Of a stretch of DNA of 64,000 nucleotides, positions 11,237-22,535 are shown piece after piece. Made by a program: the position numbers and the translations under genes. Source of the DNA: Mrakia gelida (taxonomy: Eukaryota > Basidiomycota > Tremellomycetes > Cystofilobasidiales > Mrakiaceae); assembly GCA_024345305.1 (NCBI GenBank), contig BRON01000016.1, positions 124,001 to 188,000 of the forward strand. The letters are read 5' to 3'. The first letter of the stretch is position 1. Each line of letters opens with the position of its first letter. The notes under the pieces were generated by a model. The model was given only the letters and a program-made list of their open reading frames with translations. It was not told the origin of the DNA and did not search any database.

Positions 11237-14172
11237 TCAGTGCTCGCACAACCTGTTCCACGTCCAACAAACAAAACCTTAGTCAGCTCGCTCATATCAC
11301 TACTCCCTCCCATCCACCCTCTTCTCATCTCCTCCCCCATCCCACTCACCCAAAATCCCCCTGCCAACTCTCCTCCTCTTTCCTCCCCAACCTCCCTCGA
11401 TCCTCCATCAGCTCCCTCCTCCACTTCTCCGCCTGCTCCCTCCCCACCCCCATCCCACTTTCCTTGAAGATCTTCACAAAAATCTCCATCGGAAGTCCCT
11501 TCTTCTCCTCCGTCTTTCGCTCGAACGCTCTCGAGAGCCAGAAGTGCGTGGACGGGAAGGTGTAGGTGTACTGCTGAGGCAGGACTTGGAGGGTTGTGAT
11601 CACTGGGGGGAGGTGGGAGAGGGAGTAGTATCTGTAGGAGAGGGAGAGGATTAGGGTTAGGTTCGGGTTGAGCTGAGTTGGGAGAGAAGGAAGAAAGAGG
11701 AGGGAGAAGAGAGGACGAACGTGATTCCTGGAACGGATATGGTGTCGGGGTTGGACTCGTCTCGATCTTCTCGGACGACGAAGAAGCAGAACTGATGGAG
11801 ATAAACAGATATCAGGTCAGAAGACAGGTACGAGGACGAAAAGAGCGAAGGAAGGATAGGGGAGGAGGGACTCACGATCTTTCTCTTCGCGATGGGAAGT
11901 TCCGAAGGTGGATCCGTGACGGTTCGACGAAGACCTTTGACTTGATGCTATCGAGTCGAAGTCCAAACAAGCGAGAGAGGGATCAGCGTCCGACTATCAA
12001 CGTCTGCTTTTCTTCCACGAGGTAAAGAAAGAAGGGACTCGCCTGAATCCAGTTCGGGAACGAGAGCATCCTCCCTGTCCCTCCCTTCGCGTCCTCGATT
12101 CCGGTCGTAGGGACGACACCGAGACGAACAGCACCAGGGAACGAGTAAGGGTCGAAGTCGGATCCCCAGTCACTTGGAAAGTCGCTGTGGTTAGGAAGGC
12201 AAACAGGGGAGGGAGGGAGTCAGCGTTCGAAGGAGACGAGCAACGAAGTCGAGGACGAGGAAGGTTGGACGAACAAGTTGGGCACGTCAGAAGGAGCGTT
12301 GCTCATGTCTTCGTTGATGGAGTTGCCGTCGTCGTCGTGAAGGTAGGTCGAAAATTGGTCCTGCGTGAGAGAGAAAGGGGCGAGACGAGGATGGGTAGGG
12401 AGAGTGAAGAGGAAAAGCAGGAACGACGCGTCGAGCTCACTCCGTGGTTGTCCTCCTCGTTGGGACTGTCGACGTCGAGACGAACGCGTCGGAGAGCCAG
12501 ACCGTCGTCCTCGATCTCCTCCGAAGTGGAGTAGTAGTAGATGAACGAAGAGGCGATCATCTCGTGAGGCTGCAGGGAGACGAGCAAAAGGACAGAGACG
12601 CGACGAGGTCAGTTCGAGCTGGAGAGTTTCGAGTCGAGGAAGCGAGTGCGACGAAGAGCTCCTTCGATATGCCATGAGCCGGAGTAGGTCTCTCCAGGCT
12701 TGAGATGATATTCAGCGACCTGTCCAAAAGGAAGAGCAAGGAGGTCAGTCGTCGAACGAAAAGAGCACGAGACGCGACGACGAGCCTTCGACCGCGTCCG
12801 TTCCAAACTCACCTTGACGATCACCTTCACGTCCTTCCCCTTCAAATCCACCTCTCCCCTCAGCCCTTCCTGACTTGGTTGCTCCTCCGAAAGTTTCCTT
12901 CCAAATTTGCCCTCCTCCTTCTCCTCCCTCTTCTGCTCAGCCAACAACGCTCTCCACTCGCTCAACTTCTGCCCTTCTCCCTCCCCACTCCAATTATGAC
13001 CCGTCGTCTGGGCTCTTTCTTCCCACCTCTGGAACGACGGCGTATCGATGAGCTGGAGTTTCTCGTTGAGAGATTGCTGGATCATGGGGAGAGCGAGAGT
13101 GAAGAGGTGTTCGATGGCTTTGTATAGGGTCGGGTGGGAGGATCGAGGACCGAGGTTGTTGATGTAGGAGAGGATTTGGGTTGAGTCGCCTGAGGGTGAG
13201 ATTCGGAAGATGGAGGGGAGCCAGGCAAATTTGCTAGGATGTAGGAGGAAGAACGAGGCGGGACAGTCAGAGAGGGAAGAAACGAAGGGAGAGGGGAGGG
13301 GAGGGAGGATTCGAGCTCACCTCGAGTGTTCGACTGGTCCGCCGGAGGGATGAGCGTTCTGGAGGTCGATGGCTGCATAGAAGCCTTCTCCTTCGGGAGC
13401 TTGATCTTCTGAGAGTGGAGTTGAGCAGTGGACGTAGGGGTCTAGAGGAAGAGCGAGGAGCAGAAAGGTGAGCTCGAACTCATCTCTCGAGGGAGGAGAG
13501 GAGGGCTGAACGAACACATCGAGGGATGGATGATGTCGAGGACCTTCCCATCTGATTTCGGATGATAGTCAGGTACGATGGACTTCTTGGCGAAGTTGTC
13601 GAGCTCCTCTTCGAGCTGAAAAAGGATCACCCAGAGAAGAGAGTGAGCTCGACGTCGAGGGAGGGAGGGGAGGGAGGAGGAGGTCGAAGCTCACCACTCG
13701 ATGAAGACTCTTGGGGACCAGTCCGTCCGCAACCCTCACCCCACAGACATCTCCCAGCTCAGGAGCTTGAACGATCTTGCTCGAATCCTCGAGAGCTCGT
13801 TGAACGTCCTTCCCAATGGCTTCCCAGTCTGCTGAATCGACGGGAGGTTCCCTCTCCTGCATCAGATGCGAGATCGAGTCGAACGCGATGATCTTCCTAG
13901 CTTCGTTCTTGAGCTCCCTGCTCGCAGAAACGGCAGAAGTTAGTTCCTCAGTATCCCCTTTTATAAAACGTATCGAGTTCGAACGAAGAACGAGCTCACC
14001 TTATAGCTGCATCGATGATCTCTCTTCCCAATCCCAACTCCTCCTCGAGCTTCCCTTCCTTCACCCACTTCTCGCACAGATCTCTGTCTTCGTCAAGAAC
14101 CTTAGACGTCCATCCCGGTTTGGATCGGATAGCAGAGAGAAAGGCGTCCATATCGCGATAGTCTTGAAGCAT
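11237..14172 (-). CDS. DUF4246 family protein
   Basis: About 630 residues. Exons: 14000-14172, 13695-13917, 13516-13615, 13321-13441, 12813-13233, about 12654-12719, 12441-12569, 12275-12360, 12043-12184, 11876-11947, 11721-11791, 11350-11631 and 11237-11252. Family hallmarks are GETYSGSWHIEG, EMIASSFIYYYSTSEEIE, GVVPTTGIEDAKGGTGRMLS, RKIFCFFVVREDR and the C-terminal QYTYTFPSTHFWLSRAFE. DUF4246 is a fungal family of unknown biochemical role; the WHxEG region is reminiscent of metal-binding oxygenase folds, which is inference. Two oddities: the intron 11948-12042 uses a GC donor (CAG/GCGAGT), and the junction after WHIEGAL near 12654 has no GT donor in the required phase, so that boundary is unresolved. 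The start MLQDYRDMDAF was chosen as the first in-frame ATG. Confidence 0.85.
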
Positions 14173-14831
14173 GGAGGAGCGTGAGGATGATGGTTTGAGG
14201 GGAAGGACAACTAGAGGGAGGAGGGAGGGGAGCAACTAGACACGGGGCTTCGCCCCTATGGGGAGTGTTTCACTTCCAGGGTTGAATGCGAAGAGGGTGA
14301 AGAGTGAGAGGATGGAGTATTGGAGAGGTTGATAGACGGAGAGCTGGGGAATCGGCATAGTGGTTGGAGGTAGCTTGGACCGGAGCGAAGAAAGGGTCGG
14401 ACGCGTCCGAACCTCTCATCGACACACGGTCTTTTCGACCTCGTCAACCGTCTCCAGAGTTTCGCTAGGCCTGCATCCATCCCTTCTAAGGGTCCTGGGA
14501 GTTTGAGCTGATGGATCGGAGAGAGATCTCACATTCGGACTGGAGAAGAGGAGCGAGAGTCGTGACCGTCGAAAGGAAGGAAGGATCCGAGCTCAGCTCA
14601 TTTCGAGCTCACCCCCGCTGGAATGAGCTTCTGACGGCCATCTTCGCAACGGACAGGAAGGATTTCATCGTCGAGAATCAGCTCGACATCCTCAGGTCTG
14701 TGCTCAGCTCTCAAAAAGCTCGATATACAAGCGCTCACTCTGATGTTTCGTCCCCCGTTCGCTCTCGCGTCTCCCACAGGCGGAATCTTCCCTTCCCTTC
14801 CCTCCTCTGCCAGAGCTCTCCTCCCTTCGCC
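14173..14831. promoter_or_regulatory. Divergent intergenic region, DUF4246 / MYND-2
   Basis: The 659 bp between two diverging start codons holds both promoters. An open frame from 14511 reaches the MYND-2 exon, but the family start at 14832 fits the paralogues better. Nothing else was recognised. Confidence 0.4.
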
Positions 14832-16174
14832 ATGGCTGCTTCCTTTCCCAAAGCCTACGTGGTGGGTCGACTGTTCTCCCTTCAAACCGGTCTCGACGTC
14901 AAACCAGCGAGGGTTCTCACGGACGATGAATCCAAGGGTGCCATGAGGCTGTTGGTGAGCTCGCCTTCCTTCCTTCACTCTTCAGGTCTTCTCTTCGTAC
15001 GCGAGCTGACCCGGTCCTCTCTTGGTTGTTTTAGACGGAAGTGTCCTCATCTGATGACGGCGAACTCCAAGAAGCGTTCTATGTTCGTTCTTAGCGCTCT
15101 GAGAACGGCGGCTCGAGTACTAACGCAGACTGACGAGCTCACATCGTCCTCCTCCTTCCTTCCCCCCTCCCCCTCTTTCCATCATCAAAGGTCGAGTTCG
15201 GCAGTCTCTTCCTCCCCTCTCTCCTTCGGACCTACTTTAGGAACCCCTTCGAAACCTCTTTCTACTGGTTCATGCTCGGAGAGTGCACGCAGAAGACCAT
15301 CAACTTCGCGACGAGCAACTTCATGGGTCGGTTCGTTGCCCTCCAAGCGGACGAAGCTCTCCTCTTCTACCGGATCATCGTTCAGCGACTAGCGGATTAC
15401 CAGCCTGTTGAAGATGTACGTCTTCTTTCTCCGTTGTGCCACTACGTTCTTGGCTCTTGAGGACGAGGTAGCGAAAACGCATCGCACACGGACCTGGAAC
15501 GACTCGACTCATCTCTCCTTTCTTCTTCGTTCCTCAGCCTCCAAACTGGCTCTCCTGGGCGATTCTTAGATCACTGGTCGACATCCTGAGAAGCGTCTCG
15601 ATGGCCTTCATCTACTATCTCCCCGAGGAGAACGATCCACCCAAAGTCTCCAAGGCCAACCGAGCGAAACTGCAACGGCTCATCGCTCCCTACGTCGACG
15701 ATCACTAAGGTCCCGCCGACGATCTTCTCTTCGTGCAGGGTCTTACGTGGCTAGAGAACACTGCTGCCCTCGACCTCACCTTCGAGGAGCTCTGGTCCGT
15801 TCGAAGGGACCCGAGGGCGAGGGTGGAAGGGAACTGCGAGGCTGCCGACTCTCCCGAGCTGAGAGCTGCCTGCGCTGGGACGGAAAACTTTCTAGAGTGT
15901 AGCGGAGTGAGTCTCGCTACTTCCAGCCCTGTTTATTCTTCGCTCAACGCCGGCTGACTCTCCTGTCGCTCTCTCCTTCCAGTGCAATTCTGTCCGATAC
16001 TGCTCCGCCGGTTCGTCTCTCCTCCTCGCCTCGTCCTCCTCCTTGCATCGCGTTAAACCCCAAAATCAGCCGAGGTCTAAGATCTGACGGAGGGAAATTT
16101 GATCGCGTCATCCAGAGCATCAGCGTCTTGACTGGCGTTACCACAAGAAACGCTGTTTCAAACCGACTTGGTGA
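14832..16174 (+). CDS. MYND-2: MYND-finger protein (possible internal stop)
   Basis: About 268 residues if a 45-nt intron is accepted. Exons are 14832-14954, 15035-15082, 15191-15415, 15538-15693, 15739-15906, 15983-16010 and 16116-16174. It starts MAASFPKAYVVGRLFSLQTG like its paralogues. A helical middle region includes FGSLFLPSLLRTYFRNPF. The finger has cysteines in NCEAADSPELRAAC, LECSGC and NSVRYCSAEHQRLDW, then HKKRC. An in-frame TAA lies at 15706-15708. It disappears if 15694-15738 is an intron, with weak donor GTCGAC, branch-like ACTAAG and acceptor GTGCAG; 45 nt would be the shortest intron here. Otherwise it is a nonsense mutation. Second-exon length (48 nt) and finger exon lengths (28 and 59 nt) equal those of MYND-1. 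Function is unknown. Confidence 0.72.
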
Positions 16175-17229
16175 AGGAACCTGGTCGTCCCTCGACGCGT
16201 CTCTCTTCTCGTGAGTCTTCTCTTCCTCAACGCTCCCAGTCTCCCTTCCTCCTTTCGTCCCGAAACAATGGATGGCTAATTCCGCCTTTCCTCCTTCTTC
16301 GCTTCCCGTTCCAGCAACCTCGTCCACCCGTTCGTCGCGTTTCTCTCGCTCGTCTTCCCTCGTTCGGTTCGGTTTCGTTCGACCTTCGACATTCGACTGA
16401 CTCTCTCTCTCTCTCGCTTCTTCTTTCCCCGCTCCTCCTCTCAGACAGAACCTCAGTACCGGGATCGAATCTGTGCTGTGTTCGCAAGTGGGAGACTTGT
16501 CGAACGAGGGGGACTGAACAAAGAGGGAGCTGGCAGTCGTCGTCGTTCTTCGTTTGATCTGTTGGCCGATGCATTGCACCCTTCAATGATGTTCATCTCC
16601 TCGCGATAGATCTGGAGCGGTGGAATCTAAGTTGCCGCCTCGACGAAGAATGGGTGCGTCTCAAGAAGGTAAACTTATCTCGACGAAAGAGAAAGAGAGG
16701 CGCGTCGACTCTCAAAACCGTTCGCTCTTTCGTTTTTCTCAACACTCAACTGGTCGTTTCACGACGCCAACGCTGAGTCGACTCGGCCAATCGCGGCATG
16801 TGTCGACTCGGCGGCGACGACTACGCTACCAGATTAGGAAGAGCGAAAGAGAGAGATCGAACACAACGCAAGAAAGGAAACGCAACGTTGACGCGACTCG
16901 AGCGAACAAACGACCACTCAACGAGTCTCACCTCCTGATCCTTTCTCCTCAAGACGGGACAGCCCATCCGACCCAAGGGTGGACCGTCTCGTACACCAGA
17001 AGGGAAATCTCCAAGAAATGAGGCGGCGACTGACTCCGTTGATCGCCTATCCGCTTCGACGCGTCGACCTGACCCAACGACGCCGTCCCCAGCGAACCGA
17101 TTTGCCTCTTTTCAGTTGACACCTGAGACGCTGTGATCGTCGCCAGCACCCTCAGAACGCAGCTGGTTCAGATGAAGGTTCTCGGGTGAAAACTGCCAGG
17201 GAAAAGAGGAAATCCGCACTCGCTCGCCA
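16175..17229. other. Non-coding stretch downstream of MYND-2
   Basis: C/T-rich then mixed sequence with no persuasive exon. The first part is probably the MYND-2 3' UTR. The end near 17.0-17.2 kb begins to resemble the hairpin-rich zone that follows. Confidence 0.45.
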
Positions 17230-19190
17230 TTGTTAGGCAAACAGCTCCGAGGTGTCTAACATCGTTTCGTTGAGACCTCATCTCCCATCTCAACTCATCT
17301 ATCAAGCATCCTCCTCTCGCTAGGATAGAGAGAGGAAGTTGCTTGGATGAAAAGAGCACGAAAGGGAGAAAGAGGGCCAACGAACGACCAAGATGAGCGC
17401 CTCTCGTTCGCGATGGATATCAGAGCTCGCAGTCGAAACGGCGTGAGATGAGAGACAAGAAGGAAAGAGATGGTTGGGGAAGGAACGAGAAGGATTGAAG
17501 GCAGAGAAAGAGGGAGGACGAAACATGAATTGAGAGTCGCGTCGTGCGAAACCCGACCTCCTGAGTACGACCCGCAACCAGAGCATCATACGGCGTCCAA
17601 AGAGCCGTGTGAGAATCCGGTGAAGAGTCGAAGAAAAAGATCGGGAATGGATTGACGAGATCTCGACGAAGGAACGAAGGAAAGAAGACGGACGCGCCAC
17701 GGACATGTTTGCCTTTGCTTGCTTGAGATCCGGCTTCCCTCCCAAACCCAGCACCCAAAAGCTCCCATCACCTGAGGAGGTGGAGGGCTACTAGTGGGTA
17801 GCGGCCGGAGGAAGAAAGTCGGGAATCGAACCACTGCAATGAAACGAAAGAAAAACAGGCTCGACGCGTCGTCGATCTTTGGACGGACGAGAGGAGATCC
17901 GCCCAGCCCCAAAGATTAAGAGCCTAGATCGGGGGGCGACATTCAGAAACTGACGAGATCTACTCTTGTTCTGAAACTGGGCGGGAGTCCTGCGACCGAA
18001 TGAAAGGAAAGGGAAGGGAGGAAGAGAGGACGAGACGTGCGGCCGAAGCGTGGCGACGACTCCACTCCTCGAACGCACCAGCTCACGAAGCTGCTTAGGA
18101 CAGCGAACCTCGTGAGCGAAGGATAGGAGGAGTGGGGAGGTCGCTTACAGCGAGAAGAAAATGGGGAAGGAGCGAGGAAGAAAGGAAGAACACGTGCTGA
18201 TCAAGGGAGATCCGACAGTCTCCCTACCAACTACACCTGGGTAACAAGCAACATGCCTCTCGCGCAGGTAGAGTGGAAAAGAAAGAAGGTCGGGAATTCC
18301 TGCCGAGTTTCGAGCGAGACAAAGGAAAGGAGAAAGAAAGGAAGATCGCAAAGCAGCGACGACGTCGAGGCGCGTTCATCAATCGCGCATGGCGATCCGA
18401 CCTGCCTTTCCGCCCTGCTCTAACTCTATACGAACCCGCTTGACCACTGAGGGTCAAAGCAAGATCGAATCGGGTTAAGCCGGCGGGGGAGAGAGTCGGG
18501 AAGCCGCTTCGATGGGAGGGAGGGAAGAAAGAAAGTCAAAGGCTCGACACAAGAGACCCGACCTTCACCCTCACCTTCACACCCAATCAAACGAACGAGC
18601 GAGCCTCCTCTCTGCAGAGGAAAATCGGCGTTCGGGAACGGGTGCGAGGAGAGGAGAAGGAGGTCGGGAATCGTGGCAAAGCAAAAGGGGAGGGAGGGAA
18701 GAAGAGACGAGGGAGTGAGAGACGAGGGAGATGAAAATGAAGATGGAAAGAATTGAGAGAAAGATGACCCGACCTTGGAACTCACCCTCGAGCTGAAGCA
18801 CAGGGCAGCTCATCAGTAGATGAAGTGCGCGCCGATGGGTAGAGAGGGAGGAGGGAAAGGTCGGGAAGTGACTTTGGTGGGGCGGAAGAAGAGCGGGGGA
18901 AGAGAGAGAGGAAAGATAAGAGGACAAGAGGGTGGGGAGGAAAGGTTGAAAAAAGGTGAAGGTGTAGGAGGAGAGAGAGGAGGAAGTCGAAGAGAGGAAG
19001 AGGGAAGAGACGAAGAGAGGGAGGAGGGAAACGAACGCTCCACTCGTCCGGTCCTCCCAGAGACTCTGCTTCCTCGTCGCGAAGGACCCGACTCTCTGTG
19101 AAGTCAAACCAAGCTCAAGCACAAGATGATCGCCTAAAGTGAAGCGATACCGTGAACGAGAGGTTGAAGTCTACAAGCAGAAGAGTCGGA
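17230..19190. ncRNA. Cluster of about eleven nested hairpin elements, putative structured RNAs
   Basis: No coherent protein frame is present, but inverted repeats recur every 90-220 bases. Six or seven units have outer arms of the form GAYCCGACC ... GGTCGGGAA, for example 18555-18563 with 18662-18670, 18766-18774 with 18859-18867, and 19085-19093 with 19184-19190. Each encloses an inner hairpin: ACGGC/GCCGT (17590/17604), CACCT/AGGTG (17769/17778), TTGACC/GGTCAA inside AACCCG/CGGGTT (18433-18476), CCTCT/AGAGG (18607/18616), GAGCTG/CAGCTC (18790/18806) and ATCGC/GCGAT (19129/19144). Two units use different but complementary arms (17899/17977 and 18062/18127). The strand and the class of RNA are unknown. 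Box C/D and tRNA signatures were looked for and not found. That it is transcribed is inference. Confidence 0.4.
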
Positions 19191-19651
19191 ACGTCGTGGC
19201 GAGGAGAGGTGGTGTAAGGTGAAGAGAGAGCGATGGGATGAACGAGCGAGGGAGACGAGAAGAGAGCATAAGAGCGAGGATCGGCTTTAAGCCTTCCCTC
19301 GTGAGCTATACGAGAAGAGTGAAAGTGGATGGAGGAAAGAAGGGAGAGAGGGACGAAGGAAGGCCATGACCCCACCTCGTCTCTCTCGCCTCCTTCACGC
19401 CATCGTCCCTCACACCTCCAGAACATCCGAAATCTTCAACTTGAAGGTCCCAGTCTTGGATCAACCCTCCTGCCTGAGCCTGGAAGGTTCGAAAATCTTC
19501 TCGAACGAAAATCGACGCTGGCCGTTCGAAGCCAACTTGACCCTCACTCGAATCTCTCGCTCCACCTCTTTTGGTCAGCTCGCGCTCGCCTTGTCGTCGC
19601 TCCCAACATCCACACACCCTCTCCCACCTTTCCTCTTCTCTTCGTTCTTAA
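19191..19651. promoter_or_regulatory. Upstream region of SLT11
   Basis: No gene was seen in the 461 bp before the SLT11 start. The last 70 bases are pyrimidine-rich, as at other starts in this window. Confidence 0.4.
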
Positions 19652-22158
19652 ATGTCCGGTCCAGCCAAAGCTGATCTCAACAAAGCGGGAGTCGAGTCTT
19701 CGGATTTCCCAGTTCTCTGCGAGACATGTTTGGGTCCGAATCGTGAGTCGAGCTTGACCTCCTTCCCTCCCTTCCCTCCCTTGCGAGCTCGCTCGTTTCT
19801 CGTCCCCGCCTCGTTCAAACCATACGAGCTGTCGTATACATGCTGACTGACTGCGCTCGGTTTCCCACGGCGTCTGCTTTCAGCCTACGTTCGAATGTCC
19901 AAGCAGGAGTACGGAGCTGAGTGCAAGATCTGCACTCGTCCCTTCACCGTGTTCAAGTGGAATCCAGGACAGGGAGCGAGGTTCAAGAAGACAGTGAGTA
20001 CAATCGTTTCTCAGCTTGGAAAGGGTGGGATGGGGAGGGTGGTGGTGGTGGGAAGGAGAGCGTGGAGGGAGGGAGGGAGGGAGGGAGGAGAAGGGAAGGA
20101 GCTCATCAGACAGGTGGAGACGTCCGAGACGAGACCTCACTGAGTCGAGTCGAAGATGATGATCCACGAGCTCAAAGGGAGCATACACCTTTAGCGAGAG
20201 AGCTCAGAAGGATGTATGCGATCCCAGTGCTCTTCCTCTCTCGACGTCCTCCCTTCCCTTCCACTCAGCTCACCTCATCACGTCCACCACCTCCTCCTCC
20301 CTTCCCCTCTCGAGCTCAAGTCCCTTCGCTGACTCTCTCCTCTTCCCAACCCTTACAGGAAATCTGCAACACGTGCTCTCGGATTCGAAACACCTGTCAA
20401 TGCTGCATCTTGGATCTGTACGTTTCAATCGTCTCCTTCCTGCGAGCTCTCCTTCCTCCGTTCATTCGAGCTCAAGCTGACCTCGTCCGTCTCGTCTTCG
20501 TCTCTCTCCCACAGGGAATACGGACTCCCAACCCAAGTCCGAGACGTCGCTCTGGGCAGGATGAGCGAAGCTCCTACGAGTGATATCAACAAACGTGAGT
20601 CAAGCTGTCGAGCTGAGCTTCTCCTTCCCTTCCCTTCCCTTCGTTCGAGCTGACCACCTCCCTTCCCTCCCTTCACCTCCCTCCCACTCCCCTTTCCCTG
20701 CCATCACTTCTTCGTCACTTTCCCAGAGTACTACGCCCAAAACCTCGAACGTCAAATCGCCGACGGCTCCACCTCCTCCTCCACGCTCGCTCTCGACTCG
20801 CTTCGTTCCTCGTCGGCAGGGAAGGAGATGCTCAAATCCATGGCGAGGACGGATCCGAGCTACAAGAGGAACAGACCTCACATCTGCTCGTTCTTCCTCA
20901 AGGGGGATTGTACGAGGGGGAAGGAGTGTCCTTTCAGGTGAGTCTTGCGATGAGAGGTGTTGGGCGGGGTGGGCAGGGATGGGCGGAGGAAGGGAGGGAA
21001 AGGGAGGAGGGACGGGGTTGAGCTTTGGACGGGGAGTGGCGCTGGGTTGGGTTCAGCAGGAACGGCTGGAGCAGCTCGAGCTTCGAGGCGTGCCGGATGA
21101 AAGGAGGTTGAGGGCGATCTGATAGAGCTGTAGTCGGAGGGGCGAAGGACCGAAACACCAAACGAGTCGACGAGAGCTCACGAGCTGACCCCCCTTCCCT
21201 TCCCCTTCCTCTCCCCTCTTTCTCTTTCCAAGGCATGAAATCCCATCAACAGATACCACCATGGCCAAGCAGAACATCCAGGATCGATGTACGTACCGTT
21301 CCTCAGCCCTCCCCTCAATCTCCTCCCTCGCTCGACGAAATCGAGGTCGCGTCCAAGCTCGAAGGTCGAAGCTCTCACTGACTCGTCCCTTCCTCTCGCT
21401 TTTCCCTTCGCTCAACAGACTACGGACGAAACGACCCCGTCGCCAACAAGATCCTGAGAGATCACGCCGTCGAGAAGGGTCTTGTACCTCCGGAAGATAA
21501 GAGCATCGTGCGTTTTCGCCTTCCCCTTTGCTCGTTTGACCCTTCTCGCCTCGACTCGACGCGTTTGGCTGAGTCTCTCTCTTTCTTCCTCTCTCCTTCC
21601 CCATCCCCATCCCCTCCCTTTCTCAACTCCCCTCTCGTCTTAACCCCCCCCCCCCCCCCCCCCCCGCTCTCCTCAACTCGTTCGCGCAAACGCAAAACAA
21701 CAGACCACCCTCCTCCTCCTCTCCCTCCCAACAGCCATCTTAGAACCCGACCTCCGAACCTCCCTCTTCAAAGCTCTCCCTTACATCGCTCAGACGGATA
21801 TCAAGAGTATCGTGCTGGTGGAGTCTTCTCGTGCGTTATAACCCTCCCTCCCTTGCCCTCAAACCAGACTCCTTTCTCTCTTTTTGGTTCGAAACGAAAC
21901 GAACGCGTTCGCTGACTTCCTCCTCTCCCCCGCCCCCTCCCATTCCCTCCCCTCCCTCGCTTGCTCGCTTCGCTCGCAGACTGCGCATTCATCAACTTCC
22001 ACACCCGAGAGAAAGCCGAGCGAGCTGCTTCTGGACTGTCAGCAACGGGAGGACTGGACGTCCAGGGGAGCGTGGGTGGGAAGAAGGCCAAGATCGTTTG
22101 GGGACGAGCGAGGGCTGCCGGGGGGGCGAAGAAGTCGGCGGCTTCGACGGCTGCTTAG
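19652..22158 (+). CDS. SLT11: Pre-mRNA-splicing factor SLT11/Ecm2 (RBM22 homologue)
   Basis: 333 residues in nine exons: 19652-19742, 19884-19993, 20359-20417, 20515-20594, 20727-20937, 21233-21288, 21419-21507, 21704-21830 and 21980-22158. The N-terminal zinc region has [23 protein letters not shown] and [21 protein letters not shown] finger ([20 protein letters not shown]) follows. Then comes a degenerate RRM with [27 protein letters not shown] and AKIVWGRAR. The protein belongs to the Prp19-associated (NTC-related) factors and contacts U6 snRNA in the catalytic spliceosome, by family knowledge. It is shorter than human RBM22 because the C-terminal proline-rich tail is missing. Intron 7 contains a 22-base C run at 21644-21665. 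Confidence 0.93.
21644..21665 (+). repeat. Poly(C) tract in SLT11 intron 7
   Basis: An uninterrupted run of 22 C directly upstream of the acceptor region of this intron. A similar run of about 19 C occurs in a CCT8 intron. Confidence 0.95.
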
Positions 22159-22186
22159 GTTTAGGTTTGGGTTTGGGTTTGGGTGG
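22155..22186 (+). repeat. Telomere-like TTAGG/TTTGGG repeat at the SLT11 stop codon
   Basis: The stop codon is embedded in tandem TTAGG, TTTAGG and three TTTGGG units. It may be a chance short tandem or an interstitial telomere-like insertion. Confidence 0.6.
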
Positions 22187-22535
22187 TGTAGGATTAGAGA
22201 AGAGGTTTTCGGTTATATGATCTTTTCTTGTTTGTGAGAGCGAAGCGAGTGGAGGGGAGAGAGAGGTCAGAGGGAGAGAGGGGAGAGTGAGAGACGAGAG
22301 ACGCGTTCGAACGAGTCGCTGAATCTTCTGTCTATCGGAACAAGGTGTCAGATGAGTGAGAGCGAACGACATCTTGTAAGCGAATACTCGATCTACTCGA
22401 ACTCTCGGTAGGCAACAACCCAACCCTCGGACTCTACGAGTGCAAAAAGGACAAACAAAGAAAACAGATCCAGTCGCGTCCGATCCGATTCGATTCCTCC
22501 TCCCGCCCGTGTTTCTCATCCCTGAGTCCCTCCCT

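Noticed and set aside
17815..17835. Perfect tRNA B-box-like sequence GGTTCGATTCC on the minus strand
   Set aside because: The flanking bases do not form a T-stem and no cloverleaf or A box fits, so no tRNA is called.
17230..19190. Box C/D snoRNA interpretation of the hairpin array
   Set aside because: RUGAUGA- and CUGA-like words occur but not consistently beside the outer stems on either strand.
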